Positions 63,251-64,000 of a stretch of 64,000 bases of DNA are shown piece by piece (positions within the stretch are counted from its first letter, which is position 1; the number at the start of each line of letters is the position of its first letter). Source of the DNA: Haliscomenobacteraceae bacterium (GTDB lineage: Bacteria > Bacteroidota > Bacteroidia > Chitinophagales > Saprospiraceae); contig CANMVX010000021.1 of the NCBI GenBank assembly GCA_947501115.1, positions 1 through 64,000 of the forward strand. Direction: 5' to 3'. A model generated the notes under the pieces. That model was not told where the DNA came from. It saw only the letters and a program-made list of their open reading frames with translations, and did no database searches. A program made the position numbers and the translations under genes.

Positions 63251-63718
63251 ATGATAAAGCGCGTTTATATTGATACATCAGTATTTGGTGGAAATTTCGA
63301 TGAGGAATTTTCAACAGATACCATTACATTCTTTGATAGAGTTAGAAATGGAGAAATAACGATAATAGTTTCTGATATACTTGAGGCTGAATTATTAGGT
63401 GCGCCTGACTTTGTAAGACAACTTTTGGATAGTTTTTCAAATGAGTTCATAGAAAGAGTTAGATTATCAAAAGATGCTTCGGAATTAGCCGATAAGTATA
63501 TTGAAGGGAAAGTTGTAGGGAAAACAAGTAAGGCAGATTGTCAACATATTGCCATTGCAACAGTTTGTCATGCGGATGTTTTAGTTAGTTGGAATTTTAA
63601 ACATATTGTTAATTTAGATCGAATCAGAGGCTATAATGGAATTAATTTTCAAAATGGTCATCAAATGATTGAAATAAGAACGCCAAAAGAAATTTTTAAT
63701 TATGGAAACGAAGAATAA
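63251..63718 (+). CDS. PIN-domain toxin
   Basis: The product has 155 residues. The PIN nuclease fold is evident from VYIDTSVFGGNFDEEF (first Asp), the central VSDILEAELLGA (Glu), and KADCQHIAIATVCHADVLVSWNFKHIVN (third and fourth acidic positions, then the conserved WNFKH). A small partner gene overlaps its 3' end by 17 bp. PIN toxins cut RNA and are held by a cognate antitoxin. In most vapBC pairs the antitoxin comes first; here the partner is downstream. It lies next to the second 148-bp repeat and between heptamers. Confidence 0.88.
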   Translation: MIKRVYIDTSVFGGNFDEEFSTDTITFFDRVRNGEITIIVSDILEAELLGAPDFVRQLLDSFSNEFIERVRLSKDASELADKYIEGKVVGKTSKADCQHIAIATVCHADVLVSWNFKHIVNLDRIRGYNGINFQNGHQMIEIRTPKEIFNYGNEE

Positions 63719-63872
63719 AAAAGACACAAAAACATTTGATTCTATTAAGGTTATGCGTCAAATTCGAGATAAATTAAGTCTCGAAATTATGAATATGAGT
63801 TTTGAAGAAGAGCGAGCCTATTTAGATAAGTTGCTATCAAAAGGAAATAAAAAGTAAAACAGCCAGTGCCTA
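63702..63872 (+). CDS. Small antitoxin of the PIN module
   Basis: The product has 56 residues, read in the +1 frame relative to the toxin and starting 17 bp before the toxin stop. The sequence METKNKKDTKTFDSIKVMRQ, followed by RDKLSLEIMNMSFEEERAYLDK, is a charged helix pair of the kind seen beside PIN toxins of this group (FDAVKMMREIRDKLS...MSFEEE). No DNA-binding domain is visible, so autoregulation may be indirect. Its stop is immediately next to the GCCTAAC heptamer. Confidence 0.72.
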
Positions 63873-63882
63873 ACAGCGTTAT
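63867..63882 (+). other. attC-like half-site (GCCTAAC)
   Basis: GCCTAACAGCGTTATA overlaps the antitoxin stop region and is the inverted counterpart of the site at 63171-63186. No matching GTTAGGC follows within the remaining 120 bp of the window. Confidence 0.3.
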
Positions 63883-63961
63883 AAGCCATTTTAAAGCCAA
63901 AGAAAACAAACGTTTGACCTAAATAATTTGTAAATTTGAAAAGGATTTAAGACTGAAAAAT

Positions 63962-64000
63962 ATGTTTAACACGATAGAAATAGACAGAAGCAACCTGACG
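63962..64000 (+). CDS. Start of an open frame cut by the window end
   Basis: An ATG at 63962 opens MFNTIEIDRSNLT to the last base. A TAAATTTG box at 63931-63938 could be its -7 element. Only 13 codons are visible, so no function can be given. Confidence 0.35.
   Translation, partial: MFNTIEIDRSNLT

Overview
This window is from a member of the Bacteroidota, most likely a Saprospiraceae- or Chitinophagales-like lineage. The base composition is AT-rich and reliance on Shine-Dalgarno sites is weak. Promoter-like TAnnTTTG boxes are present, and there is a SusC/SusD pair. A PorV/PorQ-type protein and a protein with a type B C-terminal sorting signal point to a type IX secretion system (T9SS). The miaB / sigma-54 activator / lptE order is one seen in this phylum. 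The lineage below phylum is inference; there is no rRNA in the window.

1-7.2 kb: 3' part of a GH92 alpha-mannosidase, then a tandemly duplicated two-gene regulatory module (membrane protein with an AraC-like C-terminus plus a LuxR-type protein with a pseudo-receiver), a ROK repressor and a FISUMP lipoprotein. 7.3-12.6 kb: miaB, sigma-54 activator, lptE-like gene and acetoacetyl-CoA synthetase as a tightly overlapping operon, ending against an opposed tRNA-His with three U-U stem mismatches. 12.6-20.4 kb: an M20 amidohydrolase with a coiled-coil membrane protein; an arginine-deiminase-like enzyme, thioesterase, BrkB-type protein and PorV/PorQ-like protein in overlapping succession; then a well-supported 6S-like RNA with its own promoter.

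20.4-36.8 kb: a very large alpha-2-macroglobulin-like lipoprotein with an intact thioester motif, a DUF1080 protein, nucleoside salvage (uridine kinase opposite a CNT transporter), ferredoxin and IscX, a KdsC-like phosphatase / UbiA prenyltransferase / Maf run, a metallophosphoesterase, PnuC and a penicillin-acylase-family protein. 36.9-54.9 kb: a SusC/SusD pair closed by a terminator, an FG-GAP/UnbV lipoprotein, a T9SS cargo protein, a rhodanese-thioredoxin fusion, a BASS transporter after a 19-bp perfect inverted repeat, a peroxiredoxin, a cupin, a serine hydrolase-D-aminoacylase fusion, a GNAT and a Tat-exported Gfo/Idh/MocA oxidoreductase.

55-64 kb is an accessory region full of repeats and gene wreckage. 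It holds ParD with a broken ParE, an M20 hydrolase interrupted by one stop codon, and an intact RloA/RloB (AbiL-like ATPase plus TOPRIM-like) pair followed by what looks like the first 14 codons of a destroyed hsdR. It also holds a three-gene operon that reads as a toxin-antitoxin-SecB-like chaperone (TAC) system with an unfamiliar toxin, a chimeric DUF3368/BRO antirepressor pseudogene, and a PIN toxin with a small partner lying between GTTAGGC and GCCTAAC heptamers. Several direct repeats (58 bp, 148 bp and about 80 bp) tie these parts together. The TAC-like operon and the RloAB/hsdR relic are the best candidates for an under-described system.
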